A stretch of 16,890 nt of DNA from Actinomycetes bacterium (GTDB lineage: Bacteria; Actinomycetota; Actinomycetes; Propionibacteriales; Nocardioidaceae). The DNA lies in the NCBI GenBank assembly GCA_023252095.1, contig JAHEXN010000039.1:1-16890 (forward strand). Reading direction: 5' to 3'. The translations under genes and the position numbers were made by a program. Of this stretch, positions 6,762 to 13,351 are shown piece after piece. Within the stretch, counting starts at the first letter, position 1. The number at the start of each line of letters is the position of its first letter. The notes below the pieces were generated by a model. It did not search any database, was not told where the DNA came from, and worked only from the letters and a program-made list of their open reading frames with translations.

Positions 6762-7649
6762 TCAGGCGTGGTGCTCCATCGTGCAGCACTTGACGCTGCC
6801 GCCCGACTTGCGGAACTCGTCGAGCTCGACCGTGACCGGGTCGTAGCCACGCTGTCGCAGGCGCGCTGCGAGCGCGGTGGCCTCCTGGGGCAGCACGACG
6901 TGCAGGCCGTCGCTCACGAGGTTGAGGCCGAACGTGAGCGCCTCGTCGCGACTGACCAGGAGGGCGTCGGGGAACAGCTCGCGCAGGGTCCGCCGGCTGT
7001 GGGCGCTGAACGCCCCGGGGTAGTAGGCGATGTCGGCGGCGGCCGCGCCGCGTCCGTCGTCGAGCACGCCCAGGGCGACGTCGAGGTGGTAGAACGCCGG
7101 GTCGACGAGCTCGAGGGTCACGAACGGGCGGTCGATCACGGTGGCCGCCTCGACGTGGGCGGCCAGGCTCGTGCGGAACCCCGTGCCGGCGAGGACGACG
7201 TGCCCGAGCACGAGGAAGTCGCCCTCGCCCTCCGCAGGGTGCGACGCGGGCGTGACGTCGACACCGCGGTCACGCAGCCAGGTCGCGACGGCAGCCGCCT
7301 CGGCGGCTCGCTCAGGGAACCGGAACTGGGATCCGTAGGCGACGTCGCCCACGACCAGGGCGCCGTTGGCGGCGAAGACCATGTCGGGCTGCCCGGGCAA
7401 CGGGTCGACGACCTCGACGACGTGGCCGAGGGAGCGGTAGGTCTCGACGAGCCCCTCCCACTGGCGCATCGCGCGGCTGCGGTCGACCGGACGGGACGGG
7501 TCCATCCACGGGTTGATCGCGTACTCGACGGAGAACTCGGTCGGCCGGCACATGACGTAGCCGCGGGTGCGGGCGCTGCGCAGTGGCGCGAGCACGGGCG
7601 ACGGGTGGCGGCCGGTCGGGCGGGTCCGGTGCGGGTCGAGCACGGTCAT
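6762..7649 (-). CDS. dimethylargininase / arginine dihydrolase family hydrolase
   Basis: The 295-residue protein belongs to the guanidino-group modifying (pentein) superfamily, which attacks arginine-type guanidinium groups through a cysteine. Visible landmarks are the motif DMVFAANGALVVGD (N95), EGEGDFLVLG (E142, D144), the catalytic His in FYHLDVALG (H188, D190), and the C-terminal SGGSVKCCTMEHHA with the nucleophile probably C288. DDAH and arginine deiminase usually have Asp or Glu near N95; here the position appears to be Asn, so an arginine dihydrolase (arginine to ornithine plus ammonia) is a candidate. The ATG at 7649 has GAGGTGA upstream. It is divergent from an AsnC/Lrp regulator, the usual partner of amino-acid catabolic genes. 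The family call is firm; the exact substrate is not. Confidence 0.85.
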   Translation of the reverse strand: MTVLDPHRTRPTGRHPSPVLAPLRSARTRGYVMCRPTEFSVEYAINPWMDPSRPVDRSRAMRQWEGLVETYRSLGHVVEVVDPLPGQPDMVFAANGALVVGDVAYGSQFRFPERAAEAAAVATWLRDRGVDVTPASHPAEGEGDFLVLGHVVLAGTGFRTSLAAHVEAATVIDRPFVTLELVDPAFYHLDVALGVLDDGRGAAAADIAYYPGAFSAHSRRTLRELFPDALLVSRDEALTFGLNLVSDGLHVVLPQEATALAARLRQRGYDPVTVELDEFRKSGGSVKCCTMEHHA

Positions 7650-7846
7650 GAGTCACCTCGGGTCTCGGGGCTGGGGGACGTTGGGTCCCGGTCCGCTGTC
7701 GCGGTCGGGGTGGGACCACGCACAACGAATCCATGCTAGAGCGCCGACTTCACGATTGACGAAGCCGATCACGCCTCTTGCATCACCGATCTGTTGCGCA
7801 AACTGCTCCGTGGCATTGATTTCTTGCACCGTGCGACGATGGCCAC
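7650..7846. promoter_or_regulatory. divergent promoter region between hydrolase and AsnC/Lrp gene
   Basis: This 197-base spacer must hold both promoters. On the minus strand TAGCAT (7733-7738) is a TAnnnT candidate -10 for the hydrolase, giving a leader of about 75 bases; the -35 is weak. On the lrp side there are three TTGC elements, TTGCAT (7778), TTGCGC (7794) and TTGCAC (7824). The middle one is part of the perfect palindrome TTGCGCAA (7794-7801). An AsnC/Lrp-type regulator could bind here and control both genes, but no operator consensus proves it. Confidence 0.4.
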
Positions 7847-8308
7847 ATGGACACGATCGACCGGAGCATCGTCGAGGCCCTGCTGGACGACGGACGGGCG
7901 AGCCTCGCGGTCGTGGGGGAACGCGTCGGCCTGTCGGCGCCAGCGGTCAAGCGACGGATCGACCGGCTCGTGGCCGACGGCGTCATCCGGGGGTTCACCG
8001 CGGTGCTCGACCCGCAGCACCTGGGCTGGGGCACCGAGGCCTACGTCGAGCTGCACTGCCAGGGCACGATCGGCCCCGACGAGCTGCGGGCGGCCTTCGC
8101 CTCGATCCCCGAGGTGCAGGACGCGGCCACCGTCACGGGCCAGGCCGACGCCATCGTGCGTCTCGTGGCCCGCGACGTGCGGCACCTCGAGGACGCCCTC
8201 GAGCGCCTGCGGCACGCGGCCCGCACGGTCGAGCGCACCGAGACGGCGATCGTCCTGTCGCGTCTCGTCGAGCGGGGCGGCGCGCTGCCAGCACGCCCGC
8301 CCGGGTGA
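7847..8308 (+). CDS. AsnC/Lrp-family transcriptional regulator
   Basis: The 153-residue protein has the two-domain Lrp layout. The N-terminal winged helix-turn-helix (about residues 1-50) reads MDTIDRSIVEALLDDGRASL, VGERVGLSAPAVKRRIDRLV and ADGVIRGFTAVLDP. The C-terminal RAM/effector domain (about 60-140) includes AYVELHCQGTIGPDEL and AATVTGQADAIVRLVARDV, where the G-x-x-D turn is typical of amino-acid-sensing members. Such proteins form dimers and octamers and respond to amino acids. Divergent placement from an arginine-type hydrolase suggests that gene is its target and that arginine, ornithine or a related compound is the effector; this is inference. The ATG at 7847 fits the family N-terminus, though no good ribosome binding site precedes it. 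Confidence 0.92.
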   Translation: MDTIDRSIVEALLDDGRASLAVVGERVGLSAPAVKRRIDRLVADGVIRGFTAVLDPQHLGWGTEAYVELHCQGTIGPDELRAAFASIPEVQDAATVTGQADAIVRLVARDVRHLEDALERLRHAARTVERTETAIVLSRLVERGGALPARPPG

Positions 8309-8350
8309 CGCATGGGGAGAAGTCCCGATGGCGTGGGGCGCCGGACGACG

Positions 8351-8356
8351 TAGCCT
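8351..8356 (+). promoter_or_regulatory. -10 element for a leaderless transcript of the VWA lipoprotein gene
   Basis: TAGCCT (TAnnnT class) is followed by exactly six bases and then the ATG at 8363, so the predicted transcription start coincides with the start codon. No Shine-Dalgarno or clear -35 is visible. The geometry is identical to that of the GYF_2-like gene (TAGTCT, six bases, ATG). Confidence 0.45.
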
Positions 8357-8362
8357 CGACGC

Positions 8363-9508
8363 ATGCGTGGGCCGTGGGAGGTGCGGGTTGCGGGGGTGCT
8401 CTCGGCGCTCGCGCTCGTCGTCGCCGCTTGCGCCGGAGGGGGCGGCCCCACTGACGCGGCCGAACCTGAGACTCAGGGCGCACGCGAGCTCGGCGCCCCC
8501 ATGCCCGTCGCGGCGCTGGAGGAGGCGCCCCCGGTGCCCACCGTCATCGTGATCGACGCCTCGGGCTCGATGGCGACCCAGGACGCCCCCGGACAGCGGC
8601 TCGAGGCGGCCAAGACGGCCGTCACGGACGTCGTGACCCGTCTGCCGTGGGGGCACGAGGTCGGGCTCGTCGTCTACGGCAGCTCGACCGGGTCCAGCGA
8701 CGCCGAGCAGGCGGCCGGGTGCCAGGACGTCGCCGTCGCGCGCGAGGTCGCGCCGCGGGGCCAGCGCGACGTCGCGGGTGTGCTCGCGCAGCTCCAGCCA
8801 CGGGGCTACACCCCGATCGGGCTCAGCCTGCAGACCGCGGCGGGCCTGCTGCCGAAGACCGGCCCGAGGCAGGTCGTCGTGGTGTCCGACGGCGTCGACA
8901 CATGCGCCCCCGACGGGCTCGGTCCCGACCCCTGCCTCGCAGCCCAGGACCTGCATGCCGCCGACGCGGACCTGACGGTTAGCACGATCGGCTTCCGGAC
9001 CGCCGCGGACCCGGCCGCCGCGGAGCAGCTCGACTGCATCGCGACGGCCGGCGGAGGCCAGGCGCTCGGCGCGACGTCGGCGACCCTGCTGGGCACTCGG
9101 CTCTCGGCGACGCTGAACCCGGGATGGTCCGCGCAGGCGCTCGGCGGCGCCTCCTTTCGCGGCATCGCGCTCGGGTCGACGCTCGACCAGGTGCGGGACG
9201 CCGTGGACGAGGAGCTGCCCACGATCCGGTCGCGCGGAGTCGTCGAGGTCGAGATCGGCGACGCGACGCTCGAGATGACCGACGGCGTCGTCACGGCCAT
9301 CATGGTCACGACGCCGGACGTGCGCACGATCGACGGCCTGGGCGTGGGGGACACCAGAGCCGATGCGGAGCTGTTCTACGGCCCGGTGCGAGCCGGCCCT
9401 GACGGTGACGTCCTGGTGACCGCCGATGCGGCCGCGGGGACGAGCTTCCGCCTCGGCATCGACGCTGCCGACGAGATCGTCACGATCACGCTCTGCGCCT
9501 GCGGCTGA
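8363..9508 (+). CDS. VWA-domain lipoprotein
   Basis: This 381-residue protein is probably exported and lipid-anchored: Arg-containing N-terminus, hydrophobic core GVLSALALVVAA and lipobox VAAC with C23 as the modified residue. A von Willebrand A domain follows (about 57-250) with a complete metal-ion-dependent adhesion site: D65-S67-S69 in VIDASGSMA, T150 in RGYTPIG and D176 in VVVSDGVDT. Several cysteines (120, 181, 191, 225) may form disulfides outside the membrane. The last about 115 residues contain two related segments, GIALGSTLDQVRDAVD and GLGVGDTRADAELFYG, suggesting a duplicated small module that I cannot assign. It may bind protein or surface ligands. The ATG at 8363 is favoured by the leaderless-type -10. 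infA lies 124 bases downstream with its own promoter. Confidence 0.87.
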   Translation: MRGPWEVRVAGVLSALALVVAACAGGGGPTDAAEPETQGARELGAPMPVAALEEAPPVPTVIVIDASGSMATQDAPGQRLEAAKTAVTDVVTRLPWGHEVGLVVYGSSTGSSDAEQAAGCQDVAVAREVAPRGQRDVAGVLAQLQPRGYTPIGLSLQTAAGLLPKTGPRQVVVVSDGVDTCAPDGLGPDPCLAAQDLHAADADLTVSTIGFRTAADPAAAEQLDCIATAGGGQALGATSATLLGTRLSATLNPGWSAQALGGASFRGIALGSTLDQVRDAVDEELPTIRSRGVVEVEIGDATLEMTDGVVTAIMVTTPDVRTIDGLGVGDTRADAELFYGPVRAGPDGDVLVTADAAAGTSFRLGIDAADEIVTITLCACG

Positions 9509-9529
9509 GCACAGGTCGAGACCCGCGAT

Positions 9530-9559
9530 TTGGTTCCCACGCCGGTGCGGGCGTAGACT
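9530..9559 (+). promoter_or_regulatory. infA promoter
   Basis: TTGGTT (9530-9535), an 18-base spacer and TAGACT (9554-9559) make a good sigma-A-type actinobacterial promoter. The predicted start near 9566 gives a leader of about 67 bases before infA at 9633. It lies downstream of the unrelated VWA gene, so it probably drives infA-rpmJ and perhaps the alpha-operon genes beyond. Confidence 0.7.
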
Positions 9560-9632
9560 TGCGAGTCGGCCTGTCCAGGCGGATTTCCGCATGTCCGGGC
9601 CACCAGACGAAGCACACCGAGAAGCAGAGGTC

Positions 9633-9854
9633 ATGGCGAAAAAAGAAGGCGTCATCGAGATGGAAGGCGCGGTGGTGGAGGCTCTCCCCAACGCGATGTT
9701 CCGCGTCGAGCTGACGAACGGGCACAAGGTGCTCGCTCACATCAGCGGAAAGATGCGCCAGCACTACATCCGGATCCTCCCCGAGGACCGTGTCGTGGTG
9801 GAGCTCTCGCCGTACGACCTCAGCCGCGGTCGCATCGTCTACCGCTACAAGTGA
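9633..9854 (+). CDS. infA: translation initiation factor IF-1
   Basis: IF-1 binds the A site of the 30S subunit during initiation. The 73-residue product, starting MAKKEGVIEMEGAVVEALPN, is the standard length and an S1-like OB fold. Conserved segments are MFRVELTNGHKVLAHISGKM and RILPEDRVVVELSPYDLSRG, ending RIVYRYK. ATG 9633 has GCAGAGG upstream and matches the family start. An in-frame ATG at 9591 would add 14 residues without family support. It follows the infA promoter and precedes rpmJ, the usual actinobacterial order. Confidence 0.97.
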   Translation: MAKKEGVIEMEGAVVEALPNAMFRVELTNGHKVLAHISGKMRQHYIRILPEDRVVVELSPYDLSRGRIVYRYK

Positions 9855-9893
9855 CGCGTCGAGCCTGATGCGTCACCGGGCACGCACGTGCCC
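9851..9893 (+). other. tandem hairpins between infA and rpmJ
   Basis: Two adjacent stem-loops occupy the start of the 86-base spacer. GTGACGC (9851-9857) pairs with GCGTCAC (9870-9876) across a 12-base loop that includes the end of infA. GGGCAC (9878-9883) pairs with GTGCCC (9888-9893) across a four-base loop. No T-tract follows. They could attenuate, process or stabilise the message between infA and rpmJ. Confidence 0.5.
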
Positions 9894-9940
9894 AGCCACA
9901 ACTGCATAACCGACAATCACGTTCAGAAAAGGGCTTCTCC

Positions 9941-10054
9941 ATGAAGGTCAACCCGAGCGTGAAGAAGATCTGTGACAAGTGCAAGGTGATCCGTCGCCAC
10001 GGACGCGTCATGGTCATCTGCGAGAACCCCCGGCACAAGCAGCGCCAGGGCTGA
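9941..10054 (+). CDS. rpmJ: 50S ribosomal protein L36
   Basis: L36 is the smallest protein of the large subunit and closes the rRNA structure near the peptidyl-transferase centre. The 37-residue product begins MKVNPSVKKICDKCKVIRRH. It keeps the zinc ribbon ligands C11, C14, C27 and H32 (CDKC and CENPRH), so it is the zinc-binding (C+) form, the one expected to depend on zinc supply; many actinobacteria also carry a C- paralogue elsewhere. The ATG at 9941 is preceded by AAAAGGG. It lies between two structured spacers. Confidence 0.96.
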   Translation: MKVNPSVKKICDKCKVIRRHGRVMVICENPRHKQRQG

Positions 10055-10102
10055 CGCAGACCCGCTTTCTTCTTCACCAGCACGACTGAACATCTGACGG
10101 CT

Positions 10103-10148
10103 CACCCGGGACCACTCCCGGGTGCGACCCCCGGCGCGAAGGCCGGGG
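10103..10148 (+). other. tandem hairpins in the rpmJ-rpsM leader
   Basis: CACCCGGGA (10103-10111) pairs perfectly with TCCCGGGTG (10116-10124) over a four-base loop. CCCCGGC (10129-10135) pairs with GCCGGGG (10142-10148) over a six-base loop. They sit in a 206-base spacer, more than 100 bases before rpsM, with no T-tract. They may be a terminator pair, a regulatory leader bound by a ribosomal protein, or both. In E. coli S4 regulates the equivalent operon, but its structured target there is a pseudoknot that I cannot demonstrate here. The rest of the spacer shows only a GAAAGGA site at 10243-10249 upstream of rpsM. Confidence 0.55.
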
Positions 10149-10260
10149 CCCGGTTCCGGAACACCCTGCTCCCCACACCCGTGGACGAGAGGCTTCCGGG
10201 AGGCAATCGGGGCGCCGCGGATGACCACACCTTCGCCGTACCGAAAGGAACTGCCAGCAC

Positions 10261-10629
10261 ATGGCACGCCTCATCGGAGTCGATCTCCCGCGCGAGAAGC
10301 GCCTCGAGATCGCACTCACCTACATCTTCGGCATCGGGCGCACCCGCGCTGCCGAGACCCTCGCCGCCACCGGCGTCTCCGGCGACCTCCGGGTCCACGA
10401 GCTCACCGACGACCAGCTCGTCGCGCTCCGTGACCACATCGAGGCCAACTACCAGACCGAGGGCGACCTCCGTCGTGAGGTGACCGCCGACATCCGTCGC
10501 AAGATGGAGATCGGCAGCTACCAGGGCCGTCGTCACCGCGCTCACCTGCCGGTCCGCGGCCAGCGCACCAAGACCAACGCGCGCACCCGCAAGGGTCCGA
10601 AGCGCACTGTCGCCGGAAAGAAGAAGTGA
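10261..10629 (+). CDS. rpsM: 30S ribosomal protein S13
   Basis: S13 lies in the 30S head and contacts both the 50S subunit (through bridges with L5) and P-site tRNA. The 122-residue product starts MARLIGVDLPREKRLEIALT with the helix-hairpin-helix-like YIFGIGRTRAAETLA. It ends with the basic tail RHRAHLPVRGQRTKTNARTR, then KGPKRTVAGKKK. The length and the tail are typical. The ATG at 10261 has GAAAGGA about 11 bases upstream, a slightly long spacing. It heads rpsM-rpsK-rpsD-rpoA-rplQ, the actinobacterial alpha operon, and rpsK begins seven bases after its stop. Confidence 0.97.
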   Translation: MARLIGVDLPREKRLEIALTYIFGIGRTRAAETLAATGVSGDLRVHELTDDQLVALRDHIEANYQTEGDLRREVTADIRRKMEIGSYQGRRHRAHLPVRGQRTKTNARTRKGPKRTVAGKKK

Positions 10630-10636
10630 TTCGCTG

Positions 10637-11035
10637 ATGCCTCCCAAGAGCGCTGGCGCCAAGAAGGTGCGCCGCAAGGAGAAGAAGAACGTCGTTCAGG
10701 GCCACGCCCACATCAAGAGCACGTTCAACAACACGATCGTCACCATCACCGACCCGTCCGGCGCGGTCATCGCCTGGGCGTCCGGTGGAACCGTGGGCTT
10801 CAAGGGCTCCCGCAAGTCGACGCCGTTCGCGGCCGGCATGGCGGCCGAGGCTGCTGGGCGTCAGGCCCAGGAGCACGGCATGAAGAAGGTCGACGTCTTC
10901 GTCAAGGGTCCGGGTTCGGGCCGTGAGACCGCGATCCGCTCCCTGAGCGGCGTCGGTCTGGAGGTCGGCACGATCTCCGACGTCACCCCCAGCCCCCACA
11001 ACGGCTGCCGCCCGCCCAAGCACCGTCGTCTCTGA
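10637..11035 (+). CDS. rpsK: 30S ribosomal protein S11
   Basis: S11 forms the platform of the 30S subunit near the mRNA exit. The 132-residue product has the basic N-terminus MPPKSAGAKKVRRKEKKNVV, the core GHAHIKSTFNNTIVTITDPS, and the conserved C-terminal motif region VKGPGSGRETAIRSLSGVGL. The tail SDVTPSPHNGCRPPKHRRL is the strongly conserved S11 ending. The ATG at 10637 follows the rpsM stop closely. Its stop codon is inside the left arm of a perfect stem-loop (11032-11051). Confidence 0.97.
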   Translation: MPPKSAGAKKVRRKEKKNVVQGHAHIKSTFNNTIVTITDPSGAVIAWASGGTVGFKGSRKSTPFAAGMAAEAAGRQAQEHGMKKVDVFVKGPGSGRETAIRSLSGVGLEVGTISDVTPSPHNGCRPPKHRRL

Positions 11036-11051
11036 GACTCATCCGTCTCAG
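11032..11051 (+). other. hairpin overlapping the rpsK stop
   Basis: CTGAGAC (11032-11038) pairs perfectly with GTCTCAG (11045-11051) over a six-base loop. The left arm contains the rpsK TGA. It lies 31 bases before the rpsD start. It may influence rpsK-rpsD coupling or be a processing or S4 contact site; none of these is shown. Confidence 0.4.
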
Positions 11052-11082
11052 CTCGACCCACGAATTCCAGGAGCACTGAACC

Positions 11083-11691
11083 ATGGCCCGTTACACCGGT
11101 CCTCTCACCAAGAAGTCGCGTCGCCTCGGCGTCGACCTCGTCGGTGGTGACGCCGCCTTCGAGCGTCGTCCCTACCCGCCCGGCCAGCACGGCCGCGCCC
11201 GCATCAAGGAGTCCGAGTACCGCACCCAGCTGCAGGAGAAGCAGAAGGCGCGCTACACGTACGGCATCCTCGAGAAGCAGTTCGCCAACTACTACGAGCT
11301 CGCCTCGCGTCGTCCCGGCAAGACCGGCGACAACCTGCTGACGCTGCTCGAGTCGCGTCTCGACAACGTGGTCTACCGCGCGGGCCTGGCCCGCACGCGT
11401 CGCCACGCCCGTCAGCTCGTGAACCATGGGCACTTCCTGGTCAACGGCGTCAAGACGAACATCCCGTCGTTCCAGGTCAGCAAGTTCGACATCATCGACG
11501 TCAAGGCCAAGAGCCTGAACACGACGCCGTTCATCGTCGCCCGTGAGACCCACGACGCCGACACCGTGCCCGCGTGGCTCGACGTGTCGCCCGAGCGCGG
11601 CCGGATCCTGGTCCACCAGAACCCGGTCCGCGAGCAGATCACCGTTCCGATCCAGGAACAGCTCATCGTCGAGTTCTACTCGAAGAAGTAG
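11083..11691 (+). CDS. rpsD: 30S ribosomal protein S4
   Basis: S4 starts assembly of the 30S body and, in several bacteria, represses its own operon. The 202-residue product begins MARYTGPLTKKSRRLGVDLV and contains the S4 RNA-binding domain at about residues 92-155, including SRLDNVVYRAGLARTRRHAR and QLVNHGHFLVNGV. It ends IQEQLIVEFYSKK. There are no cysteines, so it is the zinc-free (C-) form. The ATG at 11083 follows CAGGAG. It is separated from rpoA by 52 bases. Confidence 0.97.
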   Translation: MARYTGPLTKKSRRLGVDLVGGDAAFERRPYPPGQHGRARIKESEYRTQLQEKQKARYTYGILEKQFANYYELASRRPGKTGDNLLTLLESRLDNVVYRAGLARTRRHARQLVNHGHFLVNGVKTNIPSFQVSKFDIIDVKAKSLNTTPFIVARETHDADTVPAWLDVSPERGRILVHQNPVREQITVPIQEQLIVEFYSKK

Positions 11692-11743
11692 TCATCCCAC
11701 CGACCCGGGCCTCATATAACGGTTGTCCCGGAAAGGAATCACC

Positions 11744-12751
11744 ATGCTGATCGCCCAGCGCCCCACCCTGTCCGAAGAGGTCGTCGACGAGTTCCGTTCG
11801 CGGTTCGTCATCGAGCCCCTCGAGCCCGGGTTCGGCTACACCCTCGGCAACTCGCTGCGTCGCACCCTCCTGAGCTCGATCCCGGGTGCGGCCGTCACGT
11901 CGATCAAGATCGACGGCGTGCTGCACGAGTTCTCGACCGTCCCCGGGGTCACCGAGGACGTCACCGAGATCATCCTCAACCTCAAGGGCCTCGTGGTCTC
12001 CTCGACCGTCGACGAGCCCGTCGTCATGTACCTGCGCGCCTCGGGCGCGGGGGCCGCGACGGCGGCCAACATCGAGGTGCCGGCCGATGTGGAGATCCAC
12101 AACCCGGACCTGCACATCGCGACGCTCAACGACAAGGCGCGGCTCGACATCGAGCTCGTCGTCGAGCGCGGTCGTGGCTACGTCACGGCGGTGCAGAACA
12201 AGACCGGCGACGAGGAGATCGGTCGCATGCCGATCGACTCGATCTACAGCCCCGTGCTGAAGGTCACCTACAAGGTCGAGGCCACGCGTGTCGAGCAGCG
12301 CACCGACTTCGACAAGCTCGTGATCGACGTCGAGACCAAGGGCTCGCTCCTGCCGCGCGACGCGATCGCGTCGGCCGGCTCGACCCTGGTCGAGCTGTTC
12401 GGGCTGGCCCGTGAGCTCAACGTCGAGGCCGAGGGCATCGACATCGGCCCGTCGCCGGTCGACGAGCAGCTCGCCGCCGATCTCGCGCTGCCGATCGAGG
12501 ACCTCGACTTCAGCGTCCGTTCGTACAACTGCCTCAAGCGTGAGGGCATCCACACCGTCGGTGAGCTGATCACCCGTTCGGAGCAGGATCTCCTCGACAT
12601 CCGCAACTTCGGTGCGAAGTCGATCGACGAGGTCAAGGAGAAGCTGGTCGAGATGGGTCTGGGCCTGAAGGACAGCCCGGCCGGCTTCGACCCGTCCGCC
12701 GTCGCTTTCGAGGACGACGACACGTCGTTCGCCGAGGACGAGCAGTACTGA
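11744..12751 (+). CDS. rpoA: DNA-directed RNA polymerase alpha subunit
   Basis: Alpha dimerises to nucleate RNA polymerase assembly and contacts activators and UP elements. The 335-residue product has the N-terminal dimerisation domain (residues 1 to about 228) with GYTLGNSLRRTLLSSIPGAA and the assembly motif near DSIYSPVLKVTYKVE. A short linker leads to the C-terminal domain (about 248-310), SVRSYNCLKREGIHTVGELI, where R259 aligns with the DNA-contacting Arg265 of E. coli. The last 20 residues are acidic, as in other actinobacteria. ATG 11744 follows GAAAGGA; upstream TTG 11723 is rejected because MLIAQRPTLSEE is the family start. The spacer has an AT-rich TATAAC (11715-11720), which could be a weak internal promoter but lacks a -35. 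Confidence 0.97.
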   Translation: MLIAQRPTLSEEVVDEFRSRFVIEPLEPGFGYTLGNSLRRTLLSSIPGAAVTSIKIDGVLHEFSTVPGVTEDVTEIILNLKGLVVSSTVDEPVVMYLRASGAGAATAANIEVPADVEIHNPDLHIATLNDKARLDIELVVERGRGYVTAVQNKTGDEEIGRMPIDSIYSPVLKVTYKVEATRVEQRTDFDKLVIDVETKGSLLPRDAIASAGSTLVELFGLARELNVEAEGIDIGPSPVDEQLAADLALPIEDLDFSVRSYNCLKREGIHTVGELITRSEQDLLDIRNFGAKSIDEVKEKLVEMGLGLKDSPAGFDPSAVAFEDDDTSFAEDEQY

Positions 12752-12798
12752 GCCCCCCGGCGAGCCGACGGCCCGCCGCATCCCACCTGGAGTAACGC

Positions 12799-13350
12799 AT
12801 GCCTACCCCCACCAAGGGTCCCCGCCTCGGCGGCAGCCCCGCGCACCAGCGGCTGATCCTGGCCAACCTGGCGCAGTCGCTGTTCGAGCACGGCAAGATC
12901 ACGACGACCGAGGCCAAGGCCCGCCGTCTGCGTCCCTACGCCGAGCAGCTCATCACCAAGGCCAAGACCGACACGGTGGCCAACCGCCGCCTGGTCGTCA
13001 AGGTCATCCGTGACAAGAGCGTCCTGCACACCCTGTTCACCGAGATCGGCCCGGCCATGGCCACCCGTCCCGGCGGCTACACGCGCATCACGAAGCTCGG
13101 CCCCCGCAAGGGCGACAACGCCCCGATGGCCGTGATCGAGATCGTCGAGGCCCAGGAGTTCGCGGCGCAGAACCAGGCCCCCAAGGCCAAGACGGCCCCG
13201 AAGGCCGCGCCCGCCGAGGAGACCACCGACGAGGTCGTGACCGACGAGGCTGCGGAGACGCCGTCCGAGGAGACCACCACCGAGGCTTCGGCCGAGGCGG
13301 AGGCCACCGAGGCCGACGCGACCGACGAGGAGTCCTCCGACAAGGAGTGA
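12799..13350 (+). CDS. rplQ: 50S ribosomal protein L17 with acidic C-terminal tail
   Basis: L17 sits near the peptide exit tunnel. The 183-residue product has the canonical domain in residues 1 to about 120 (MPTPTKGPRLGGSPAHQRLI, then LITKAKTDTVANRRLVVKVI). It ends AVIEIVEAQEF, where most L17 proteins stop. The extra roughly 62 residues begin with a basic Lys/Ala/Pro stretch (APKAKTAPKAAPAEE) and then become very rich in Glu, Thr, Ala and Asp, with no recognised motif. Similar tails occur in other actinobacterial L17 proteins. ATG 12799 follows CTGGAG. The gene ends the operon at a strong hairpin two bases after its stop. Confidence 0.96.
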   Translation: MPTPTKGPRLGGSPAHQRLILANLAQSLFEHGKITTTEAKARRLRPYAEQLITKAKTDTVANRRLVVKVIRDKSVLHTLFTEIGPAMATRPGGYTRITKLGPRKGDNAPMAVIEIVEAQEFAAQNQAPKAKTAPKAAPAEETTDEVVTDEAAETPSEETTTEASAEAEATEADATDEESSDKE

Positions 13351-13351
13351 C

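Noticed and set aside
5737..6846. Plus-strand open frame of 369 codons opposite the GYF_2-like gene
   Set aside because: It starts inside the palindrome array and has shadow-type composition (Glu/Asp/Arg/Gly-rich). The minus-strand protein has coherent membrane helices and a domain.
9591..9632. In-frame upstream ATG that would extend IF-1 by 14 residues
   Set aside because: IF-1 is almost invariably about 73 residues starting MAKKEG, and the ATG at 9633 has a binding site.
11715..11720. TATAAC as an internal rpoA promoter
   Set aside because: No -35 element at a suitable distance and only 23 bases before the start; kept as a remark in the rpoA entry only.
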